Origin: an uncultured Prevotella sp.
GTDB lineage: Bacteria > Bacteroidota > Bacteroidia > Bacteroidales > Bacteroidaceae
Direction of reading: 5' to 3'
DNA: 45,758 nucleotides
Assembly (NCBI GenBank): GCA_905233555.1
Contig: CAJODF010000030.1
Span: forward strand, 1-45,758
Shown here: piece after piece, positions 1-7,782 of the stretch
Position numbering within the stretch: the first letter of the stretch is position 1
How the letters are laid out: every line of letters starts with the position of its first letter
The notes under the pieces: model-generated
What the model saw: only the letters and a program-made list of their open reading frames with translations
Told to the model about the DNA's origin: nothing
Database searches by the model: none
Made by a program: the position numbers and the translations under genes

Positions 1-50
1 ATCCTTGAAAGGCCGATAAATAAAGGCGTTTTGGGAGATTTCAGCGTTTG

Positions 51-95
51 TTTCCGGTTCTGAAGGTCTTGGGTTTGAATCCCAACGGGATCACA
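51..95 (+). tRNA. 3' half of a tRNA-Arg (anticodon CCG), 5' half missing; likely attachment-site remnant
   Basis: From the anticodon onward the sequence fits a canonical tRNA: anticodon CCG at 54-56, 3' anticodon stem TCTGA, variable loop AGGTC, T arm TTGGG-TTTGAAT-CCCAA, acceptor strand CGGGATC and discriminator A at 93. The 5' side does not fit: the five bases before the loop (TTTGT) do not pair with TCTGA, and no D arm or GATCCCG acceptor strand lies upstream. The match breaks at the anticodon loop, a place where tyrosine integrases commonly cross over in tRNA genes. Read as the 3' tRNA duplicate left by an element extending to the left of the window. It cannot make a functional tRNA as it stands. 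Confidence 0.65.
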
Positions 96-186
96 ACCAA
101 GTAATTTGTGAAGTTTTTCTCTGTCTTCTGAGATGTTTACAAATTAGGGCCAGCATCGACATGGATACTGACCCCTTTATTCTTTT

Positions 187-248
187 ATTAATAAATAGCA
201 TGAAAGTTATTAATAATTAGCAAGAAAGTTATTAATAAATGGTATGAG
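187..248. repeat. 22-bp tandem repeat, about 2.8 copies
   Basis: Two nearly identical 22-bp units, 187-208 and 209-230, each begin ATTAATAA and end AAAGTT. They are followed by a degraded third partial copy starting at 231 (ATTAATAAATGGTATGAG). The array is AT-rich and lies between the tRNA fragment and the first promoter. The rest of the 1-421 spacer holds no gene that I can support. Confidence 0.7.
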
Positions 249-360
249 TCTATCACGTAAAGCTTCGTAGGAACCTCTCTTTCCGACAGGCTGTCCGGAG
301 GAAATTGTAACGTACTTTTGACAAGCATCACCTTATTAATATAATTAATTGGGCGATTAT

Positions 361-391
361 TTGGCGGTCTCGACAAAAAAGTGTAACTTTG
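361..391 (+). promoter_or_regulatory. Bacteroidetes-type promoter of the XRE-cupin operon
   Basis: TTG at 361-363, a 20-nt spacer and TAACTTTG at 384-391 match the Bacteroidetes sigma-A consensus. Transcription would start near 397, about 25 nt before the ATG at 422. Confidence 0.7.
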
Positions 392-421
392 CACCCCAGT
401 AATCAACACATTATAACTTTT

Positions 422-999
422 ATGTCAAGCAACAACACCGTCGTAAGATCAAGGGGATCCGCGAGTCAAAGAATCTCTCCATCGAGGAGATCGCAGAACG
501 TAGTGGTCTGACAGCAGACCAAATTATTTCGATTGAGAATGACCAGAACCTGCCCTCGTTAGGGCCGCTGATCAAAATAGCCCGTGCACTGGGTGTGCGA
601 CTGGGTACGTTTATGGACGACAATGACGCCCTGGGTCCAGTCATCACTCGTGCCAAGGACCGCGAGGCCGACAGCAGCATCAGTTTCTCGAATGGTGCCA
701 CCGATGCCCGCAAGCATATGGAGTATCATCCGTTGGCCCAGCAGAAGGCCGGTCGCCACATGGAACCGTTTATCATCGACATCAACCCCGAGGAGAGCCC
801 TGAATTCCAACTTTCGGCTCACGAGGGTGAGGAGTTTATCTACGTGATGCAGGGCGAGGTGGAGATTGTCTATGGCAAGGATACCTATACGCTCCACGAG
901 GGTGACAGCATCTTCTACGACTCCATCGTGAAGCACCACGTACACGGTGCTCCTGGCAAGAGTGCAAAAATCTTAGCAGTTGTCTATATCCCCTTCTAA
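422..999 (+). CDS. XRE-family helix-turn-helix regulator with C-terminal cupin domain; reading frame broken just after the start codon
   Basis: The frame ending at 999 encodes an N-terminal XRE helix-turn-helix ([20 protein letters not shown], then [12 protein letters not shown]) and a C-terminal cupin_2 beta-barrel ([16 protein letters not shown], later [17 protein letters not shown]). This is the usual layout of small-ligand-sensing regulators. It lies 2 nt before the acyl-CoA ligase gene, so it probably regulates that operon; the ligand is unknown. The natural start is the ATG at 422, 31 nt after the -7 box, but ATG-TC then continues one base out of frame with AAG-CAA-CAA-CAC. The domain frame has a stop at 400-402 and no ATG, GTG or TTG before the helix-turn-helix. 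A single-base loss near 426 explains this; the next in-frame starts (GTG 595, ATG 613) would delete the helix-turn-helix. It is either a consensus error or a real lesion. Confidence 0.8.
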
Positions 1000-1001
1000 G
1001 T

Positions 1002-2729
1002 ATGAGCAACGTAAAATTAGATATGGCGGGCAGGCCATTGCCCGATAGAACCTATCCTGCTGAGACCGGATCGGAGGGATATAAGTTGTGGGAACGGACA
1101 TTAGGAGAATGGCTCGAATACTGGGCTGAGACCACACCTGACAAGGAATATATCGTTTATTCCGACCGCAACCTGAGATTTACTTGGAGTAAGTTCAACG
1201 AGCGTGTCGATAATCTGGCCAAGGGTCTGATATCCATCGGTGTAAAACGCGGCTCGAATGTCGGCATTTGGGCTACCAACGTGCCCGACTGGTTGACATT
1301 CCTCTATGCGACTGCCAAGATCGGTGCCGTGCTGGTAACGGTGAACACCAACTACAAGCAGAATGAGTTGGAGTATCTGTGCAAGGACTCGGATATGGAG
1401 GTGCTCTGCATCACCGACGGCACATGGGACTGTAACTACGTCGATATGACCTACACGATGCTGCCCGAGTTGAAGACCTGCGAGCGCGGACACCTGAACA
1501 GCGAGCGATTCCCCTACCTGAAAAACGTCGTCTATATAGGTATGGAGAAATACCGTGGTATGTACAACACCGCCGAATTGCTGCTGCTGGGACAAAATAT
1601 CGAGGACGAGACACTGAACGAGATGAAGAAGCAGGTGAGTTGCTACGACGTGTGCAACATGCAATATACGAGCGGTACCACCGGATTCCCCAAGGGTGTC
1701 ATGCTGACTCACTTCGGTATCTCGAACGATGGTTATTTTACTGGCGAGAACATGGGATTCACACAGGATGACAAACTCTGCGTGTGCGTACCTTTGTTCC
1801 ACTGCTTCGGCGTCGTGCTGGCTACGATGAACTGTCTGACGCACGGCTGTACGGAGGTGATGGTCGAGAAGTTCGACCCCCTCGTGGTGCTGGCCTCTAT
1901 CCATAAGGAGCGTTGTACGGCTGTCTATGGCGTACCTACGATGTTTATCGCCGAGTTGAACCACCCGATGTTCGACATGTTCGACCTGACTTGTCTGCGT
2001 ACGGGTATCATGGCTGGTAGCCTGTGCCCGATTGAACTGATGAAGCAGGTGAGCGAGAAGATGTATATGACCATCACCAGCGTCTATGGACTGACAGAGT
2101 CGTCGCCAGGTATGACGCAGACCTGCTTGAACGACACCTTCGAGCAGCGCTGTACGACGGTCGGTCGCGACTTCCCGTTTGTCGATGTAAAGGTGCTCGA
2201 CCCAGAGACTGGCGAGGAATGCCCCGTCGGCGTACAGGGTGAGATGTGCTGTAAGGGCTTCAACGTAATGAAGGGCTACTATAAGAACCCTGAGGCCACA
2301 GAAGAGGTCATCGACAAGAACGGTTATCTGCATTCAGGCGACCTGGGTGTGAAGGACGAAGAGGGATTCTACAAGATTACAGGTCGTATCAAGGATATGA
2401 TTATCCGAGGCGGTGAGAATATCTATCCGCGTGAGATTGAGGAATTCCTTTACCACATGCCCGGCATCCGCGATGTACAGGTGGCTGCCGTTCCTTCGAA
2501 GAAATACGGCGAGGCCGTAGGTGCCTTCATCATCCTCGAGGAGGGCGCACAGATGACTGCCGAAGACGTACAATTGTTCTGTCGTGGCAAGATCGCCCGC
2601 TACAAGATTCCGAAGTACGTATTCTTCATCGACCAGTTCCCACTGACGGGCTCAGGCAAGATCCAGAAGTTCAAACTCAAGGAGATGAGTCTGGAACTCT
2701 GCAAGCAACAGGGCATAGAAGTGATTTAA
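1002..2729 (+). CDS. AMP-forming acyl-CoA ligase (FadD-like)
   Basis: A cytoplasmic 575-residue member of the ANL superfamily that adenylates a carboxylic acid and transfers it to coenzyme A. The ATP-binding loop [11 protein letters not shown] is at residues 222-232. The motif block HSGDLG, then [21 protein letters not shown], lies near 445-475, and the catalytic-lysine region GSGKIQK is close to the C-terminus. Length and motifs fit medium- or long-chain fatty acyl-CoA ligases, but the chain length used cannot be read from sequence. The ATG at 1002 lies 2 nt after the stop of the XRE-cupin gene, indicating co-transcription with its probable regulator. Confidence 0.88.
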   Translation: MSNVKLDMAGRPLPDRTYPAETGSEGYKLWERTLGEWLEYWAETTPDKEYIVYSDRNLRFTWSKFNERVDNLAKGLISIGVKRGSNVGIWATNVPDWLTFLYATAKIGAVLVTVNTNYKQNELEYLCKDSDMEVLCITDGTWDCNYVDMTYTMLPELKTCERGHLNSERFPYLKNVVYIGMEKYRGMYNTAELLLLGQNIEDETLNEMKKQVSCYDVCNMQYTSGTTGFPKGVMLTHFGISNDGYFTGENMGFTQDDKLCVCVPLFHCFGVVLATMNCLTHGCTEVMVEKFDPLVVLASIHKERCTAVYGVPTMFIAELNHPMFDMFDLTCLRTGIMAGSLCPIELMKQVSEKMYMTITSVYGLTESSPGMTQTCLNDTFEQRCTTVGRDFPFVDVKVLDPETGEECPVGVQGEMCCKGFNVMKGYYKNPEATEEVIDKNGYLHSGDLGVKDEEGFYKITGRIKDMIIRGGENIYPREIEEFLYHMPGIRDVQVAAVPSKKYGEAVGAFIILEEGAQMTAEDVQLFCRGKIARYKIPKYVFFIDQFPLTGSGKIQKFKLKEMSLELCKQQGIEVI

Positions 2730-2742
2730 CACCAACAACAAT

Positions 2743-3966
2743 ATGGATATTACTGAAAGGTTTTTGAATTACACCAAATTCGACACGCAGTCGGCTGACG
2801 ACAGCGAGAGCGTGCCAAGTACCCCGAAACAACTGGTCTTCGCAGAGTACCTGAAAAAGGAACTCGAGAGCGAAGGACTGGAAGACGTGGAACTCGACGA
2901 GAAGGGTTATCTCTATGCGACCCTCCCCTCGAACATCAAAGAGAAGGTGCCTACCATCGGCTTCATCTCCCACTACGACACCAGTCCCGACTGCAGCGGG
3001 GCCGACATCAAGCCTCAAATCATCCGCAACTACAATGGTGGCGAGATCCTGCTCTCTGAAGGCATCGTCAGCAGTCCGAAGAAATTCCCTGAATTGCTGC
3101 ATCACAGAGGCGAAGACCTGATCGTGACCGATGGTCACACGCTGTTGGGCGCCGACGACAAGGCGGGTATTGCAGAGATTGTGCAGGCCATGTGCTATCT
3201 GCGCGACCACAAGGAGATCCGTCACGGTGACATCCGTATCGCCTTCAACCCCGACGAGGAGATCGGCATGGGTGCCCACCACTTCGACGTGGAAAAATTC
3301 GGTTGCGAATGGGCCTACACGATGGATGGCGGTGACGTGGGTGAACTGGAATTCGAGAACTTCAATGCCGCCTCGGCCAAGATCACCATCAAGGGTATCA
3401 GCGTACACCCGGGCTACGCAAAGGGTAAGATGGTGAATGCCAACGCCCTCGCTGCGGAGTTTGCCAAGATGCTACCCGCCGACGAGACACCAGAGACCAC
3501 GGAAGGCTATCAGGGATTCTATCACCTGCTGGGCATCCAGTCGAACATCGAGGAGGCCAAACTCAGTTACATCATCCGCGACCACGACCGCGATCTCTTC
3601 GAAGACCGTAAGCGTTTCATCCAGCGCTGTGCCGACCAGATGAATGAGAAATACGGTGAAGGAACCGTCGTCTGCGACGTGAAGGACCAATATTATAACA
3701 TGAAGGAGAAGATCGACCCGCAGATGCACGTCATCGATATTGTGCTACACGCCATGCAGGCCTGCGAGGTGGCTCCGAAGGTACGTCCCATCCGTGGCGG
3801 CACCGACGGTGCACAACTCTCTTTCAAGGGTCTCCCCTGCCCCAACATCTTCGCCGGAGGTGTCAACTTCCACGGACCCTACGAGTTCGTTTCCATCCAG
3901 TCGATGGAGAAGGCCATGCAGGTCGTCGTCAAGATATGCGAAATAGTAGCCGACTTTAATAACTAA
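2743..3966 (+). CDS. pepT: Peptidase T (M20B tripeptidase)
   Basis: A 407-residue cytoplasmic zinc aminopeptidase that removes the N-terminal residue from tripeptides. The metal-site motifs are all visible: SHYDTSPD (H77, D79), GADDKAG (D138 bridging), NPDEEIG (E172 catalytic base, E173 ligand), TMDGG, and a late HGPYEF histidine. Length equals that of characterised PepT. It starts 13 nt after the acyl-CoA ligase stop and ends 6 nt before the antiporter start, so all four genes from 422 can share a transcript. No oddity seen. Confidence 0.93.
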   Translation: MDITERFLNYTKFDTQSADDSESVPSTPKQLVFAEYLKKELESEGLEDVELDEKGYLYATLPSNIKEKVPTIGFISHYDTSPDCSGADIKPQIIRNYNGGEILLSEGIVSSPKKFPELLHHRGEDLIVTDGHTLLGADDKAGIAEIVQAMCYLRDHKEIRHGDIRIAFNPDEEIGMGAHHFDVEKFGCEWAYTMDGGDVGELEFENFNAASAKITIKGISVHPGYAKGKMVNANALAAEFAKMLPADETPETTEGYQGFYHLLGIQSNIEEAKLSYIIRDHDRDLFEDRKRFIQRCADQMNEKYGEGTVVCDVKDQYYNMKEKIDPQMHVIDIVLHAMQACEVAPKVRPIRGGTDGAQLSFKGLPCPNIFAGGVNFHGPYEFVSIQSMEKAMQVVVKICEIVADFNN

Positions 3967-3972
3967 AGAATT

Positions 3973-6231
3973 ATGGGAGAAGTTCCAGCATTGGTAACCG
4001 ATCTGGCGTTGATACTGGTTGTTGCAGGTATCGTCACGCTGTTGTTCAAAAAACTCAAGCAGCCACTGGTGTTAGGCTATGTGGTGGCCGGTTTCCTGGT
4101 AAGTCCGCACATGCCCTATACGGCATCTGTCGTCGATTCAGCGAGTATCCATCTGTGGTCCGACCTCGGTGTGATGTTCCTGCTGTTCTCGCTGGGACTT
4201 GACTTCTCATTCAAGAAAATCCTGAAGATGGGCGCCTCGCCGATCATCACCACGTGTACCATCATCTTCTGTATGATGATGCTGGGTATCATCGTGGGTC
4301 ACCTCTTCGGATGGGGTAAGATGGACTGCATCTTCTTGGGCGGTATGCTCGCCATGTCATCGACGACCATTATCTATAAGGCCTTCGACGACCTGGGACT
4401 CCGACAGCAGCAGTTTGCCGGACGCGTGATGAGCGTGCTGATTCTCGAAGACATCCTCGCCATCGTCATGATGGTGCTGCTGAGTGCCATCGCCAGCGGT
4501 AAGGAATTGGGTGGAGGTGAGATGCTGGGCAGCGTCTGGCAGATCGTGTTCTTCCTCGTGCTCTGGCTCGTGGTGGGCATCTTCGCCGTTCCGCTGTTCC
4601 TGCGTCGCGTCAGATACCTCATCAACAACGAGGTGCTGCTCATCGTATCACTAGGTATGTGCTGCGCCATGGCGGTCTTCTCCACCAAGGTGGGATTCTC
4701 GTCGGCCTTCGGTGCCTTCATCATGGGTAGCATCCTGGCAGAGACCATCGAGGCTGAAAAGATCATCAAACTCGTAGAGCCGGTGAAGAACCTCTTCGGT
4801 GCCATCTTCTTCGTGTCGGTGGGTATGCTCGTCGATCCGAATATCCTGGTGGAATACGCCCTGCCGATCTTCGTACTTGTCATGACCATCCTCGTGGGAC
4901 AGGCCCTCTTAGGCACCTTCTCGTTCATGTTGGGAGGCGAAAGCCTGAAGTCAGCCATCCGCTGTGGATTCGCCATGGCTCAGATCGGTGAGTTCTCGTT
5001 CATCATCGCCTCGCTGGGTCTCTCGCTCGGTGTCATCGGCGACTTCCTCTATCCGGTCGTGGTGGCCGTATCCGTTATTACCACATTCCTCACACCTTAC
5101 ATGATACGGCTTGCCACACCGGCTTATACGCATCTTGAGAAGCATCTGCCCAACAAACTCATCCAGTCGATGAACCACCTGTCGATGAACCAGACGGGGG
5201 CCCACGGGGGCAGCTTGTGGAAGCAGTTGCTGAGGCAGATGGCGATGAACACCTTCGTCTATTCCATACTCACCACGGCCGTCATCGCACTGATGTTCAC
5301 TTTCGTGCTGCCGTTCATGCAACGACTGCTGCCAGGCGACGATCTGCGCGTCTATGCCAACGCCATTACGGGTCTGCTCACGGTGCTGTTCATCTCACCC
5401 TTCCTCCGCGCAATGGTGATGAAGAAGAACAAGAGCGAGGAGTGGAAAGCTCTATGGGCAGAGAGCAACCGCAACCGTCTGCCGCTCATCTTTACGATTC
5501 TCGTGCGCGTCATCATCGCCGTCGCATTCATTTTCTACATCTGTCACTTCCTGACACACTTTGCCAATGCGCTCATCATCACCATCGGCTTCATCGCCGT
5601 AGGACTCATCGTCCTGTCGCGCTTTGTCAAGAAAAGGAGTATCTCACTCGAGCGCCTCTTCATTCTCAACCTGCGCAGTCGTGACATCGAGGCCCAGGTG
5701 CTCGGCAAGAAGCGTCCCCTCTACGAGGGCAAACTGCTCGACCGCGATATCCACATCGCCGACTTCGAGATACCCAGCAACAGCGGGTGGATGGGACAGA
5801 CGCTGAAGCAACTCAACTTAGGACAGAAATACGGCGTACACGTCAGCAGCATCCTGCGCGGCGGCTGGCGCCTGAACATCCCCGACGGCGACTACATCAT
5901 CTTCCCGAACGACGTGCTGCAGGTCATTGGTAGCGACACACAGTTCTCCGCCTTCCGCGAGGCCTTGGACAAGAGTCTTATCGGCGAGGATCCCGACTTG
6001 GAGAGCCGTGAGATGAAGTTGCGCCAGATGATTATCGGCAGCGACAGCCCGTTCATCGGCAAGACCCTTATCGAGAGCAAGATTCGCGACCTCTACAGTT
6101 GTATGGTCGTCGGCTTGGAAGAGGGAAAGGAAAGCCTTTCACCCTTCAAGCCCAATCGTAAGTTCGAGGAGGGCGACATCATCTGGGTCGTCGGCGAGGA
6201 AGAATCCCTCGACCAACTCCTGCAACTCTAA
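3973..6231 (+). CDS. CPA2-family monovalent cation:proton antiporter with C-terminal TrkA-C domains
   Basis: A 752-residue inner-membrane protein. The first ~390 residues form a Na/H-exchanger membrane domain with about a dozen hydrophobic segments (for example GYVVAGFLVSP and VMFLLFSLGLDFSF, typical of KefB/KefC/YbaL relatives). A second hydrophobic stretch covers roughly 415-540. Two TrkA-C-like ligand-binding domains follow, with the phrases IIFPNDVLQVIGSD and DIIWVVGEEE. It exchanges K+ or Na+ for protons; which ion cannot be decided here. It is the last gene of the 422-6231 unit and ends 10 nt from the convergent carboxylate transporter. Confidence 0.85.
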   Translation: MGEVPALVTDLALILVVAGIVTLLFKKLKQPLVLGYVVAGFLVSPHMPYTASVVDSASIHLWSDLGVMFLLFSLGLDFSFKKILKMGASPIITTCTIIFCMMMLGIIVGHLFGWGKMDCIFLGGMLAMSSTTIIYKAFDDLGLRQQQFAGRVMSVLILEDILAIVMMVLLSAIASGKELGGGEMLGSVWQIVFFLVLWLVVGIFAVPLFLRRVRYLINNEVLLIVSLGMCCAMAVFSTKVGFSSAFGAFIMGSILAETIEAEKIIKLVEPVKNLFGAIFFVSVGMLVDPNILVEYALPIFVLVMTILVGQALLGTFSFMLGGESLKSAIRCGFAMAQIGEFSFIIASLGLSLGVIGDFLYPVVVAVSVITTFLTPYMIRLATPAYTHLEKHLPNKLIQSMNHLSMNQTGAHGGSLWKQLLRQMAMNTFVYSILTTAVIALMFTFVLPFMQRLLPGDDLRVYANAITGLLTVLFISPFLRAMVMKKNKSEEWKALWAESNRNRLPLIFTILVRVIIAVAFIFYICHFLTHFANALIITIGFIAVGLIVLSRFVKKRSISLERLFILNLRSRDIEAQVLGKKRPLYEGKLLDRDIHIADFEIPSNSGWMGQTLKQLNLGQKYGVHVSSILRGGWRLNIPDGDYIIFPNDVLQVIGSDTQFSAFREALDKSLIGEDPDLESREMKLRQMIIGSDSPFIGKTLIESKIRDLYSCMVVGLEEGKESLSPFKPNRKFEEGDIIWVVGEEESLDQLLQL

Positions 6232-6245
6232 ATCTTAGGATTTAG
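6228..6245. terminator. Small hairpin spanning both stop codons of a convergent pair (weak)
   Basis: CTAAATC at 6228-6234 pairs with GATTTAG at 6239-6245 around a TTAG loop. The stem contains the TAA stop of the antiporter (6229-6231) and the minus-strand TAA of the carboxylate transporter (6242-6244). There is no U-tract, so termination is doubtful. Confidence 0.3.
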
Positions 6246-7759
6246 CCCATCACCCATTTTACCAGTAGCATCACTACTGGTATGGTAACGACTGTGATGC
6301 CGATGATGTCGATGATAACGCCCGACTTGATCATCTTCGTGATAGGCACGTAGCCCGACGCATAGACGATGGCGTTCGGCGGGGTCGATACGGGCATCAT
6401 GAATCCCAGCGACGATGACAGCGCGATACCGATGGCCACGGGGATGGGACTGAAGCCCAGCGACAGCGCCGCACCGATGGCAATGGGCGCGATAAGGTTG
6501 GTCGAGGCCGTATGCGACGTCAATTCCGACAATATCAGGGCTGCCACACAGAACACACCCACGAAGACCCACTCCGACGGATGACCGCCCAGGAATTCCT
6601 TGATACCGGTGCCGATCCATGCCGACAGACCCGTGGTGTACATCAAGGCACCCATGGCCAGACCGCCGCCGAAGAGCAGCAGTGTACCCCACTCGATGCC
6701 CTCTACGCCGTCCTTCCAACTCAATGCCATCTCACCTTTCTTCGTATCGCCAGGCAGGAAGAACAACAACAGTCCGCCCACCATAGCCGCAATAGCCTCA
6801 GGGAAGTGACTGTCGTAGAACTTCATCACGTCCGAATGAGCACCATAGACAATGCTCAGCACGCTGGGCGCCACCCACAACACGAAGGCCACGCTAAAGG
6901 CAAGGATCGTGTTCTTCTGCGCCACAGTCCACTTGCCCAGCGAGTTGACATAATTACGGATAAACTCACGCGCACCCTCAATATGCTTCACGTCGGCCGG
7001 GAACATCCGCCACAGCACCACGTAAGCAAGCACGAAATAGCACACCATCGCCACGATACCCCAGATCATCCATTGGAAAAACGATACCGTCGGTGCATCA
7101 GGAGCCAACTGGTCCAGGAAACCCAACATGATGATGTTCGGCGGTGTACCGATGGGCGTCATCACGCCACCGATGCTACAGGCGTAGGCCGTCATCAGCA
7201 TCAGTCCCGTGGCGTACTTATAGTTCGCCAGGTCGATGGTTTTGCCGTTCGCAGCCATCATCTCACGGATGGCCTCCAGCAGTCCCAGCGATATGGGGAA
7301 CATCATCGCCGCCGTAGCCGTATTGCTGATCCATCCCGAACAGAGCATACACGCCAGTCCGATGGCCAGGAAGATCTTTCGCGGTGAGTCGCCCACCCAC
7401 TTCATCGACATGATGCCGTAGGCGATGCGCTTGTCCAGTCCGTTCACCATCATACCCTTCGCCAACAGGAAACCGCCCAGGAACAAGAATATCATCGGGT
7501 TGGCAAACTGTTCGAAGGCATCCTTCATCGACGCGATACCTAATACGACGCACAACGTCGGCCCCAACAGCGACGTCACGGGTATCGCCACAGGCTCTGT
7601 TATCCACCAGATGGCCACCAGCGACATCACCGCCAGCATGTGGTGAGCCGACTCCGAGATACCCTCGATGGGCATCAGCCAAATCACAATGGCACACAAC
7701 GGACCCAGCACGGCGCCCGTCATCTTACGCAACTGCTCAAAGTTTTTTTTCTCATTCAT
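6242..7759 (-). CDS. DASS-family (SLC13) sodium-coupled di-/tricarboxylate or sulfate transporter
   Basis: A 505-residue inner-membrane protein that imports dicarboxylates (or sulfate) with Na+. Both halves of the inverted-repeat fold carry the family signatures: SNTATAAMM followed by TPIGTPPN, then SHTASTNL followed by PVSTPPNAIVYASG. These hairpin motifs line the substrate and sodium sites, and the PPN forms favour C4-dicarboxylates over sulfate, though this is inference. The ATG at 7759 lies 23 nt downstream of the lptD stop, so it is probably read from the lptD promoter. No own promoter is obvious in the 23-nt gap. Confidence 0.88.
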   Translation of the reverse strand: MNEKKNFEQLRKMTGAVLGPLCAIVIWLMPIEGISESAHHMLAVMSLVAIWWITEPVAIPVTSLLGPTLCVVLGIASMKDAFEQFANPMIFLFLGGFLLAKGMMVNGLDKRIAYGIMSMKWVGDSPRKIFLAIGLACMLCSGWISNTATAAMMFPISLGLLEAIREMMAANGKTIDLANYKYATGLMLMTAYACSIGGVMTPIGTPPNIIMLGFLDQLAPDAPTVSFFQWMIWGIVAMVCYFVLAYVVLWRMFPADVKHIEGAREFIRNYVNSLGKWTVAQKNTILAFSVAFVLWVAPSVLSIVYGAHSDVMKFYDSHFPEAIAAMVGGLLLFFLPGDTKKGEMALSWKDGVEGIEWGTLLLFGGGLAMGALMYTTGLSAWIGTGIKEFLGGHPSEWVFVGVFCVAALILSELTSHTASTNLIAPIAIGAALSLGFSPIPVAIGIALSSSLGFMMPVSTPPNAIVYASGYVPITKMIKSGVIIDIIGITVVTIPVVMLLVKWVMG

Positions 7760-7782
7760 AGTTTGTTCTCATCATTGTCTTA

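Noticed and set aside
107..165. AATTTGT ... ACAAATT inverted repeat near the left tRNA fragment
   Set aside because: Seven AT-rich pairs with a loop of about 35 nt and no T-run; too weak to call a terminator.
1101..2333. Long antisense open frame (410 codons) opposite the acyl-CoA ligase
   Set aside because: Its sequence is His/Val/Leu-rich shadow of the GC-rich sense codons with no family motif; the sense strand carries clear ANL motifs.
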